Assembly: GCA_030615365.1 (NCBI GenBank)
Contig: JAUWZM010000003.1
Span: forward strand, 1-64,000
Direction of reading: 5' to 3'
DNA length: 64,000 nucleotides
From: Candidatus Aerophobota bacterium
Lineage (GTDB): Bacteria > Aerophobota > Aerophobia > Aerophobales > B3-G15
The translations under genes and the position numbers were made by a program. Positions 17,289 through 24,902 of this stretch are shown here, in pieces. Within the stretch, counting starts at the first letter, position 1. Every line of letters starts with the position of its first letter. The notes under the pieces were generated by a model. That model was not told where the DNA came from. It did not search any database and was given only the letters and a program-made list of their open reading frames with translations.

Positions 17289-18629
17289 ATGGAGAGAGAT
17301 GCAAAAGCCCTCTGGGAGAAGTTTCTGCTACAGATTAAAGATAAGACAGGGTTAGAAAGTTTTAATATTTGGTTCAAACCCTTGCGGCTTCATTCGCTTA
17401 CTTCAGAAAAACTAACCATTGGGGTTCCTAACCCTTTTTTTAAAAAAAGGCTAAGAGAAAAATATTTACCCCTTATTCAAAATAACTTAAACCAAATAAT
17501 GGGCAAAGAAATAAAAATTGATTTTCTCTGGAGTAAAAAAAATCCTTCTATGGAAAAATCATCTAAAAGTAAATCTTCTTCCTTTTCCAGAAATCCTTAT
17601 TTCTCTCGATTAAATTCTAAGTATGACTTTGGTAATTTTGTAGTAGGTAATAGCAATCGCTTAGCCCATGCGGCAGCATTAGCTGTAGCTCAATCTCCTT
17701 CAGTAGCCTATAATCCTCTTTTTATTTATGGTGATGTAGGCTTGGGAAAAACTCATCTTCTCCAGGCCATTACTCATTATATTTTAAAAAATAAACCACA
17801 ACTGAGCTTTACCTATCTTTCCTGCGAACAATTCACTAATGAATTAATCAATGCTATTAGAGATGATAAAACAGTTAAATTTAGAAAAAAATATAGGAAT
17901 GTTGGTGTCTTGTTAGTGGATGATATTCAATTTTTAGGTGGGAAAGAGCGCACTCAAGAAGAGTTCTTCCATACTTTTAATGCGTTATATGAAGCCCATC
18001 GTCAGATAGTTCTATCAAGCGATAAGGCCCCTACTGAGATACCTACTTTAGAAAAAAGATTAAGTTCCAGATTTGAATGGGGGCTAATCACCGATATTCA
18101 ATCTCCTGATTTAGAAACCAGAATTGCTATTCTGAGAAAAAAAGCTATATCTGAGAAAATTGAGCTTCCTAATGAGGTAGCGCTTTTTATTGCCGAACGA
18201 GTAAAAACTAACATCCGTAAGCTAGAAGGATGTCTCTTAAGATTATCTGCTCACTCATCTTTATATAAGGTGAAAATAGATAGAGATTCGGCCGAGGATG
18301 CTTTGAGGGATATAATTCCTCAAAAAGAACCAAAACCAATCAATATTAATTCAATTCAAAAATTAGTAAGTAAATACTATAATATTAAAGAATCAAGTTT
18401 GAAAGGAAAAAAAAGAATAAAATCTATTGTTTTACCCAGACAAATAGCAATGTTTCTTTCCCGGGAATTAACAAATCTCTCTTTTCCTGAAATAGGAGGA
18501 AAATTTGGTGGGAAAGACCACACTACAGTCATACATGCCTGGAGAAAAATAGCTGAACAGAAGAAAAAGGAAGAAAATTTAAAGCGAGAATTATTAGAGT
18601 TAGAGGATCTTTTAAAAAGGGAAGAATGA
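17289..18629 (+). CDS. dnaA: Chromosomal replication initiator DnaA
   Basis: DnaA binds boxes at oriC and melts the origin. Domain I spans about residues 1-75. The AAA+ domain has Walker A GDVGLGKTH (Lys154) and Walker B LLVDDIQFLGG (Asp211-Asp212). Domain IV carries the signature GGKDHTTVIHA. The frame opens at a GTG at 17241 inside the DnaA-box palindrome. The ATG at 17289 gives a start matching family length (446 residues) and keeps the palindrome outside the gene, so it is preferred. Confidence 0.95.
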   Translation: MERDAKALWEKFLLQIKDKTGLESFNIWFKPLRLHSLTSEKLTIGVPNPFFKKRLREKYLPLIQNNLNQIMGKEIKIDFLWSKKNPSMEKSSKSKSSSFSRNPYFSRLNSKYDFGNFVVGNSNRLAHAAALAVAQSPSVAYNPLFIYGDVGLGKTHLLQAITHYILKNKPQLSFTYLSCEQFTNELINAIRDDKTVKFRKKYRNVGVLLVDDIQFLGGKERTQEEFFHTFNALYEAHRQIVLSSDKAPTEIPTLEKRLSSRFEWGLITDIQSPDLETRIAILRKKAISEKIELPNEVALFIAERVKTNIRKLEGCLLRLSAHSSLYKVKIDRDSAEDALRDIIPQKEPKPININSIQKLVSKYYNIKESSLKGKKRIKSIVLPRQIAMFLSRELTNLSFPEIGGKFGGKDHTTVIHAWRKIAEQKKKEENLKRELLELEDLLKREE

Positions 18630-18738
18630 TAAGTGGAAAAACTCTTAATAATAAGTGGAAAAAGGGGGATAAAATTTTTATATTTTAAAATATAAAAGTA
18701 TAAAAATATAATCAAAATCACTAATAAAAGGTATTTTC
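18621..18738. other. Possible oriC / DNA-unwinding region
   Basis: Two direct copies of ATAAGTGGAAAAA (18629-18641, 18651-18663), spaced 22 bp, read on the other strand as TTTTTCCACTTAT and resemble weak DnaA boxes. They are followed by about 60 bp of almost pure A and T. Location directly after dnaA supports an origin role. No strong TTATCCACA cluster is present here, so the call is tentative. GC skew could decide it. Confidence 0.4.
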
Positions 18739-18782
18739 TAAAAATAAGCTTAAATTTATCAATAAATTTAAGCTTATTTTTA
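18739..18782. terminator. 20-bp perfect inverted repeat after dnaA
   Basis: Arms 18739-18758 and 18763-18782 are perfect complements around a TCAA loop. The 3' arm ends in a T run and the 5' arm begins with an A run, so it can act as a terminator in either direction. Confidence 0.7.
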
Positions 18783-18893
18783 TCCCCAGCTTTTTATTCA
18801 TTGAAGTTTATATAAATAAAAAACTTTAGAGGTTATACTCATCATTCACACCCCCTACTACTACTATCTTTATCTTATGTATAATATAAAACA

Positions 18894-20738
18894 ATGAAAA
18901 GAAAATCGGATAAAAAAATAAAGGTAAGTTTATTACCTTTCAAAAGAGTATTGATTTGCGAAAAAAATAGTTTACTAAAAGACGTGTTGGAAAAAACAAA
19001 TATAAAAATATCTTTCCCCTGTGGGGGAAAAGGTATTTGCGGAAAGTGTAGGGTGAAAATTAAAGGAGAGTTGTTTTCACCATCAGAAAAAGAAAAAGAG
19101 CTTCTCTCCTCCCTCTTGAAAGATGGACTTCGTTTAGCCTGTCAAACTAAGATAAAAGGAGATATAGAGGTTGAAATTCCTATATCATCTTTCACCCCTT
19201 CTCTTAGAATTTTAACTCAAGGTGAGGAAGAAAAATTACCAATAGATTCTTTTATTAAAAAAATTTATTTTAGTTTACCTCCTCCTTCTTTAAAAGACCA
19301 AGTTTCTGATATTACTCGTTTAAAAAAATCTCTATCAAAACAAGGTTTTACCTCTGTTAATTTTAGGTTTGATGTAATTAAAAAAATCCCCCAAATTATT
19401 CGTGAAGGTAAATTTAATATAACCACTGTGTTGGATGGTAAAAAAATAATAGACATAGAGAAAGGGGATACCCGAGGAAAGAAATTTGGTTTAGCTTTTG
19501 ATATAGGGACAACTTCTTTAGTTGGTATATTACTAGATCTTACTACAGGGGAAAAACTGGCTACAAGTTCTATCTTAAATCCTCAATTTTCTTTAGGAGG
19601 AGATGTGATTTCCAGGATAAGTTATATTCAATCTAATTCCAATGGACTTAAATTACTCCAAAGTCGAGTAGTGGGGGGAATAAACAAAATAATTGAGGAT
19701 ATTACTAAAACCACTAAAGTTAAAAAAGAAAACATATATAAGGCTTGTTTTGTGGGAAACACAGTTATGCAGCATTTGTTTTTAGGGATCAATCCTTTAA
19801 ATTTAGCCCTTTATCCTTATGTGCCTGTAGTTCAAGATTCAGTTGAAGTAAAAGCCTCTTGTTTGGGGATAAAAATAAACCCCCTGGCCAATCTTTATGT
19901 ATTCCCAAATATAGCTGCTTTTGTGGGAGGGGATACCGTTGGGGTGATTTTAGCTACGCAGGTTTATAAAAATAAGGACAATGAGATAATATTGGCTGTA
20001 GATATAGGAACTAATGGGGAGATTATTTTGGCTAAAAAAAAGCATTTAATTGCTGCCTCTACTGCTGCTGGTCCAGCTTTTGAAGGAGCGAGAATTTCTC
20101 ATGGAATGATGGCTCAACGGGGAGCAATTGAGAAAGTGAAATTGGAAAAAGGGAAGGTAATAATAGGAACAATTGGAGGAGAGAAACCCCAGGGGATATG
20201 TGGGAGTGGTCTGGTAGATTTAATTAGTGAATTATACAGTGAAGGTATTATTACCCCATCAGGGAGGATGGCGCCTCCAGAGAAAATCAACAAATTTTGG
20301 CGAAAGAGATTGATAAAAAAAGATACTATTACCAGGTTTACCTTAACTGAAGGGGATTCTCCTATTTATCTTTCCCAAAGAGATATCAGGGAGTTCCAGT
20401 TAGCGAAAGGGGCTATTTATGCTGGTATCAAGATACTTCTCAAAGAATTCAATGTAAAAGAAGAACAGGTTAGCCAGGTTTTGTTAGCTGGAGCTTTTGG
20501 AAATTACATTAATATAAAAAATGCGCAGAAGCTTCACCTAATTCCTGATTTCCCTAACGCTAAGGTTAAGAATATTGGAAATGCAGCTATTATGGGTAGT
20601 ATGAAAGCTTTATTATCCAAAAAATTTAGAGAAGAAGCTGAGGAAATTCCTAATTTAGTGGATTATGTAGAAATAGCTGCTGAGCCTGAATTTCAAAACA
20701 TTTTAGCTGAAGCTATGTTTTTAGGAGAAAAAAACTAA
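18894..20738 (+). CDS. RACo-like reductive activator of corrinoid proteins (2Fe-2S + ASKHA ATPase)
   Basis: The family reactivates Co(II) corrinoid proteins by ATP-driven reduction. The N-terminal domain has a plant-type 2Fe-2S set: Cys43, Cys49, Cys52 and Cys83. The rest (DUF4445) is an ASKHA fold with DIGTTSLVGI, VGNTVMQHLFLGI and DIGTNGEI. At 614 residues it is of usual size. Its presence implies a corrinoid methyltransferase or the corrinoid iron-sulfur protein of acetyl-CoA synthesis elsewhere in the genome. Its place next to dnaA, with no methyltransferase gene nearby, is unusual. Confidence 0.88.
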   Translation: MKRKSDKKIKVSLLPFKRVLICEKNSLLKDVLEKTNIKISFPCGGKGICGKCRVKIKGELFSPSEKEKELLSSLLKDGLRLACQTKIKGDIEVEIPISSFTPSLRILTQGEEEKLPIDSFIKKIYFSLPPPSLKDQVSDITRLKKSLSKQGFTSVNFRFDVIKKIPQIIREGKFNITTVLDGKKIIDIEKGDTRGKKFGLAFDIGTTSLVGILLDLTTGEKLATSSILNPQFSLGGDVISRISYIQSNSNGLKLLQSRVVGGINKIIEDITKTTKVKKENIYKACFVGNTVMQHLFLGINPLNLALYPYVPVVQDSVEVKASCLGIKINPLANLYVFPNIAAFVGGDTVGVILATQVYKNKDNEIILAVDIGTNGEIILAKKKHLIAASTAAGPAFEGARISHGMMAQRGAIEKVKLEKGKVIIGTIGGEKPQGICGSGLVDLISELYSEGIITPSGRMAPPEKINKFWRKRLIKKDTITRFTLTEGDSPIYLSQRDIREFQLAKGAIYAGIKILLKEFNVKEEQVSQVLLAGAFGNYINIKNAQKLHLIPDFPNAKVKNIGNAAIMGSMKALLSKKFREEAEEIPNLVDYVEIAAEPEFQNILAEAMFLGEKN

Positions 20739-20741
20739 CGT

Positions 20742-20975
20742 TTATTCTAATCCACCCTCCTTTTCTTGCTCAACTATTGGATCTATAAGTTTTACTTTCC
20801 CTTCAGCTAACTCTTGCATCACATACGTGAGTAATTTCTGTTCCGGATTTTCCAGAGCTCTTTTATTTTTTTCTTTTGCTAAATATTTTATCCTTTTAAT
20901 AGCTAAACGAGCAAGAGTATACTTATCAGAACTCCCAGATTTTTTTAATAATTCATTGATAGAGTATCTATTCAG
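20742..20975 (-). CDS. rpoZ: RNA polymerase omega subunit, apparent CTG start
   Basis: The 77-residue frame reads NRYSINELLKKSGSSDKYTL and then LARLAIKRIKYL, the core of omega. Omega binds the beta-prime C-terminus and aids RNA polymerase assembly. No ATG, GTG or TTG is available upstream because a TAA immediately precedes codon 1. A CTG at 20975-20973 lies 8 bases after a perfect AAGGAG (20989-20984), so CTG is taken as the start. It follows gmk in the common yicC-gmk-rpoZ order, with an inverted-repeat element between. Confidence 0.8.
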   Translation of the reverse strand: MNRYSINELLKKSGSSDKYTLARLAIKRIKYLAKEKNKRALENPEQKLLTYVMQELAEGKVKLIDPIVEQEKEGGLE

Positions 20976-20995
20976 TTAATTTTCTCCTTTTTTTA

Positions 20996-21162
20996 TTACT
21001 ATTCCGCCACCAAGACACGAAGACACCAAGTAAACCCGGTCTTAAAATTTTTAACATATTCTGTGTCTTCAGTGGTTAATTTTTTTAGCAATGGATTCTT
21101 CTCTTTCCGATAGAGGTTTAAAATTCATATCACTCCCTGGTGACTTAGTGGCTGAATAATTA
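20996..21162. repeat. Inverted-repeat element between gmk and rpoZ
   Basis: Ends read inward as TTACTATTCCGCCACCAAG and, on the opposite strand, TAATTATTCAGCCACTAAG. The interior closely matches the element at 14821-15003. The TAA of the right end coincides with the gmk stop codon. Confidence 0.7.
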
Positions 21163-21771
21163 CGTTATTTTTAATAACCGGGCTTTGGATATTCTGTTGA
21201 TCCGACAGCGCTCGGCGTTAATTATGGTTAGCAGGTCTTGTAGAGCCTTATTTATATCATCGTTAATTATAAAATAATCGTAAAAACAGAGTAATTTCAC
21301 CTCCTCCCTCGCTCGAATTAGTCTTTGTTTTGTCTTTTCATCGTTCTCAGTGGCTCTACCTTTTAGTCTTTTTGCCAATTCTTTCCAGGAAGGAGGGAGA
21401 ATAAAGATTAAAATAGCCTCAGGGTATCTTTCTTTAATTTTTTTACCTCCCTTTACATCTACTTCCAGAAATACATCTTTCTCTCCCTCTATGGCTCTAT
21501 CTATAAGCTTTGCCGAGGTTCCGTAGAACCGTCCATGAACTCCTTCCCATTCCAGAAAAATTCCCTCCTCTATCATTTTTTCAAACTCGTCTCGAGATAC
21601 AAAATAGTAATCTACCCCTTCAATTTCATTTTTTCGAGGAGGACGAGTAGTAAAAGACACTGAATAAGTAAAAGAAGGAAAAGCCTGGAGAAGTCTTTTA
21701 CAGAGAGTAGTTTTACCTGCACCAGCAGGGGCTGAGATAACCAGAATTAGTCCTTTTTTCTTTTTTAACAA
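21160..21771 (-). CDS. gmk: Guanylate kinase
   Basis: This phosphorylates GMP to GDP. The 203-residue protein has the P-loop SAPAGAGKTTLC and the GMP-binding region SFTTRPPRKNEIEGVDYYFV. Length is normal. It follows yicC by 15 bp. The final residues and TAA lie exactly at the edge of an inverted-repeat element, which may have supplied the stop. Confidence 0.95.
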   Translation of the reverse strand: MLKKKKGLILVISAPAGAGKTTLCKRLLQAFPSFTYSVSFTTRPPRKNEIEGVDYYFVSRDEFEKMIEEGIFLEWEGVHGRFYGTSAKLIDRAIEGEKDVFLEVDVKGGKKIKERYPEAILIFILPPSWKELAKRLKGRATENDEKTKQRLIRAREEVKLLCFYDYFIINDDINKALQDLLTIINAERCRINRISKARLLKIT

Positions 21772-21786
21772 TCTCCAATCCTCTCT

Positions 21787-22653
21787 TTACTCTAAGTTGT
21801 AAGCCTGCTCTCTAATTCTCTCCAAGTTGTCCTTGATTTCAACTACAAGCTTAGAAATCAGAAGAGAATTAGACTTTGCTCCCAGGGTATTAATCTCCCT
21901 GGTGAGTTCCTGCAAGATAAAGTTTATCTTTTTTCCCATTGGCTCTTTTTCTTGTAGGGTTTTCTTGAGTTGATCTAAAGAAGAGAGAAAACGAACTAAT
22001 TCTTCCTTAATATCTCCTCGGGTAATTAATATGGCTATTTGATTAGCTGTGGTTGAATTTATCTTTTCTCCTAAGATCTGTAATAGTTCTTCTTTTGTTT
22101 TTTCTCGATATAAATCCCGGAATAAAGGAGCCTCTCTTTCAATTTCCGGAATCCTGGAGTTAATTTCTTCAATACACTCCAGAATACTATCCAAATGTTT
22201 CCTCCCCTCTTCTTCCCTTGTTTTTACTACTTTCCTTAGACTTTCTTTTGCAGCTTGCTCGATTAACTTTTCTATTTTTTCCTGCCCATCCCCCTGTACT
22301 TCTATTACCCCGGGAAAAGTTGAGAGATGCGATAGACTTAAGCGATCTTTTAATTTTAGGTTTTTCGATAAACAAACTAACGCTTCATAGTATTTAGAAG
22401 CAAGCTCAAGATTTGGTTTAATTCTGAAAAAGGAAGCCCCTTTTTTATTTATCTTTAAGTTTAACTCCACCTGACCTCTTTTGATTTTATCTTTAACAAG
22501 GCTCTCTATTTTCTTTTCCCACCCGTAGGGAATGGCCTCAGAACAGGTCAGTTTTATTTGTAGGAATCTATGATTAAGAGTTTTTATCTGGAGAAAGACC
22601 GTCACGTTATCTTTCTGGATTATTTTTTCTCCGTAACCTGTCATACTCTTCAA
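21787..22653 (-). CDS. yicC: YicC-family endoribonuclease-like protein
   Basis: The 288-residue protein begins MKSMTGYG, the family's signature, and ends with the DUF1732 domain containing NTLGAKSNSLLIS. E. coli YicC has been linked to RNA degradation. The start overlaps the stop of the ABC ATPase gene by 4 bp, and gmk follows directly. The yicC-gmk-rpoZ order is common, although the remA gene often found between yicC and gmk is absent. Confidence 0.92.
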   Translation of the reverse strand: MKSMTGYGEKIIQKDNVTVFLQIKTLNHRFLQIKLTCSEAIPYGWEKKIESLVKDKIKRGQVELNLKINKKGASFFRIKPNLELASKYYEALVCLSKNLKLKDRLSLSHLSTFPGVIEVQGDGQEKIEKLIEQAAKESLRKVVKTREEEGRKHLDSILECIEEINSRIPEIEREAPLFRDLYREKTKEELLQILGEKINSTTANQIAILITRGDIKEELVRFLSSLDQLKKTLQEKEPMGKKINFILQELTREINTLGAKSNSLLISKLVVEIKDNLERIREQAYNLE

Positions 22654-23462
22654 TTTAATCTCTCCCTCGGTTGAGAATTTTCCCCTCCAGGGAATTTCAG
22701 GGGCCCTTCTTGATGCGTTTTTACTGTTTGAAGGAAGAACTCTTCCAGAGAAATTCCCTCGGTAGTGATTTCTTCCATATACCTGGAGTCTATAAGCTTT
22801 CCTTTATGGAGTATGCCTATTCTGTCACATATCTTTTCTACTTCAGCTAAAATATGAGAGGAAAAGAACACAGTTTTATTTTTTTCTTTAAGGTTTAAAA
22901 TAATATCCTTTACCCCTTTCCTTCCTAAGGGATCCAAACCACTTAAAGGTTCATCAAAAAAGATGAGCTCGGGATCATTTATTAAAGAAGAGGCAATACC
23001 TAAACGTTGAATCATTCCTTTAGAAAATTCTTTCACGGGGACCTTCTTCGCTGAGGTTAAGGATAATAGTTCCAATAGCCTCTCTGTTTTTATTTTTCTT
23101 TCCCTAAGCGAAAGACTAAAGAGTTTTCCACAGAAATCCAAAAACCTCTCTGCGCTAAGAAAATTGTAAAGATTGGGATCCTCGGGTAAAAATCCTATCT
23201 TTTTCTTTGCCTGATTATTTATGCCCTTTTCTCCCAAAAGCTCGAATTCTCCCCAACTTGGAGGAGTAAATCCTAACAGTATTTTAAGAACGGTAGTTTT
23301 GCCGGCTCCGTTTAGCCCTAAAAGTCCAAAAACCTCACCTTTTTCTATCTCTAAATTCAAGTCCTTTAAGGCCAAGACCTCTCTTTTTCTTAAAAATCCC
23401 CTATATCCTCGATAAGCCTTACCCAATCCTTTGGTTTTGATTGCTAACATTGGTTCCTTCAA
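22650..23462 (-). CDS. ABC transporter ATP-binding protein
   Basis: Walker A is GLNGAGKTTVLK, the signature FSKGMIQRLGIA, Walker B ELIFFDEPLSGLDP and the switch histidine is in SSHIL. This is the ABC-2 exporter type that pairs with a separate permease, but no permease gene is adjacent, so the partner and substrate are unknown. The TTG at 23462 has an AGGTGG site. An ATG at 23450, 4 bases after AAGGA, is an alternative start. The gene overlaps folK by 44 bp and yicC by 4 bp. Confidence 0.88.
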   Translation of the reverse strand: MKEPMLAIKTKGLGKAYRGYRGFLRKREVLALKDLNLEIEKGEVFGLLGLNGAGKTTVLKILLGFTPPSWGEFELLGEKGINNQAKKKIGFLPEDPNLYNFLSAERFLDFCGKLFSLSLRERKIKTERLLELLSLTSAKKVPVKEFSKGMIQRLGIASSLINDPELIFFDEPLSGLDPLGRKGVKDIILNLKEKNKTVFFSSHILAEVEKICDRIGILHKGKLIDSRYMEEITTEGISLEEFFLQTVKTHQEGPLKFPGGENSQPRERLN

Positions 23463-23931
23463 TTTTCACCACCTGGTGAGAGTTCTGGAGTTCTTTTAAA
23501 AGCTCATCAACAGTTTTGTTTAAAAGAGGATGATTTAATTGAGCATTTATCTCTAATAGAGGAGTTAAAACAAAACGTCGCTGATGCAAACGAGGATGAG
23601 GGATAGTAATGTCTTTCTCCTGGATTATCTCTTGTCCGTAAAACAAAATATCCAGATCAATTGATCTTTCCCCCTTCTCTTTTTTCCTCACCCTTCCCAT
23701 CTCTTTTTCTATTTGAAGCAGGCAGGTGAGGAGTTCTCGTGCAAGTTTATTAGTTTTCCCCTCAGCTACACAATTTACAAACCAGCCTCCTTTTATTTTT
23801 ACTGGTTCAGTGAGATAAAGAGAGCTTACTCTTTGAACATCGATCTCTTTTTTAAGTTTGCCCAGAGCCTCTTCTATGTTTTTAATTCTTCCCCCCCTGT
23901 TAGAACCAATACTAATATAGACTAAGATCAT
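23419..23931 (-). CDS. folK: 2-amino-4-hydroxy-6-hydroxymethyldihydropteridine pyrophosphokinase
   Basis: This transfers pyrophosphate from ATP to the pterin in folate synthesis. The 170-residue protein shows SIGSNRGGRIKNI, the ERSIDLDILFYG motif and IPHPRLHQRRFVL. It is slightly longer than usual because its end runs 44 bp into the ABC ATPase gene. No other folate gene is in the window. It lies downstream of dapA. Confidence 0.93.
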   Translation of the reverse strand: MILVYISIGSNRGGRIKNIEEALGKLKKEIDVQRVSSLYLTEPVKIKGGWFVNCVAEGKTNKLARELLTCLLQIEKEMGRVRKKEKGERSIDLDILFYGQEIIQEKDITIPHPRLHQRRFVLTPLLEINAQLNHPLLNKTVDELLKELQNSHQVVKIEGTNVSNQNQRIG

Positions 23932-24026
23932 TTTTTCTTTTTGATTAAGTACTTATGTAATAGTGCTGATATTTTTCTTATCATTATAACAAAGGCGTAA
24001 GGCCAAAGGTCGTCAGGTTCATTATA

Positions 24027-24902
24027 TTAAATTAATCCATACCGGGAGAGGACCTCCTCTAATTTTTCCTCATTTTCTCTTTTCATTTCTACTAAAGGAT
24101 ATCTCCATTCCCTTTCAATCATTTTTAGTTTTGCCATAGCTGTTTTTACGGGTATTGGATTTGTTTCAATGAACATCGCCTTACACAGAGGATAGAGCTT
24201 GTAATGAAGCTCCCTTGCTTTTTCATAGTTGCCCTCAAGCCAGGATCCTATCAGATTTTTCATTTCCTGGGGGAGAATATTAGCTAAAACCGATATTACC
24301 CCCACTCCCCCCAGGGCTAAAATAGGTAGAGCGTGAGAATCATCTCCCGAGAGAATAGCAAAATTAGATTTGCAGGAAGAAAAGATACTGGAAACCTGGT
24401 CCATGTCTCCGCTTGCCTCCTTTATTCCTACTATATTCCTCAGTTGAGATAGCTCTCCTACAACAGAGGGAGGTATATTTGTTCCTGTTCGAGAGGGGAC
24501 ATTGTAGATAATTAGGGGAAGTCCAATTTTTTCTAATATTTGATAATGGGCCTTCAAACCCCTTGGAGTTGGTTTGTTGTAATAAGGAGTTATAATTAAG
24601 GCTCCATTTGCACCCGCTTCTTTGGCATATTGAGTTAATTCCTCTGCCTCTCGAGTAGAGTTGGAACCTGTTCCTGCAATAACAGGAACCCTGTTTTTAA
24701 CTTCTTCCACTGTTATCTGGATGAGACGTTTGTGTTCCTCATGTGATAACGTGGGAGATTCTCCTGTGGTTCCGCAGGGAACTATTCCATCTGTCCCTCT
24801 TTGTAGCTGGAATTGAATGAGCTCTCTAAATTTATCCTCATCCACTTTCCCTTTTCTAAAAGGGGTAACAATAGCCACAAAACATCCTTTAAACATACTC
24901 AT
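24027..24902 (-). CDS. dapA: 4-hydroxy-tetrahydrodipicolinate synthase
   Basis: This condenses pyruvate with aspartate semialdehyde, the first lysine/diaminopimelate-specific step. Lys161 in GIKEASGD forms the Schiff base, Tyr133 lies in IIYNVPSRTG, and GTTGESPTL is intact. Length is 291 residues. The ATG lies within the last codons of the lysA-dapF fusion (14-bp overlap), so the two products of one pathway are coupled. Confidence 0.96.
   Translation of the reverse strand: MSMFKGCFVAIVTPFRKGKVDEDKFRELIQFQLQRGTDGIVPCGTTGESPTLSHEEHKRLIQITVEEVKNRVPVIAGTGSNSTREAEELTQYAKEAGANGALIITPYYNKPTPRGLKAHYQILEKIGLPLIIYNVPSRTGTNIPPSVVGELSQLRNIVGIKEASGDMDQVSSIFSSCKSNFAILSGDDSHALPILALGGVGVISVLANILPQEMKNLIGSWLEGNYEKARELHYKLYPLCKAMFIETNPIPVKTAMAKLKMIEREWRYPLVEMKRENEEKLEEVLSRYGLI

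Noticed and set aside
22650..23462. Complete ABC transporter
   Set aside because: Only the ATPase is present. No permease or binding protein gene lies next to it, so no transport substrate is proposed.
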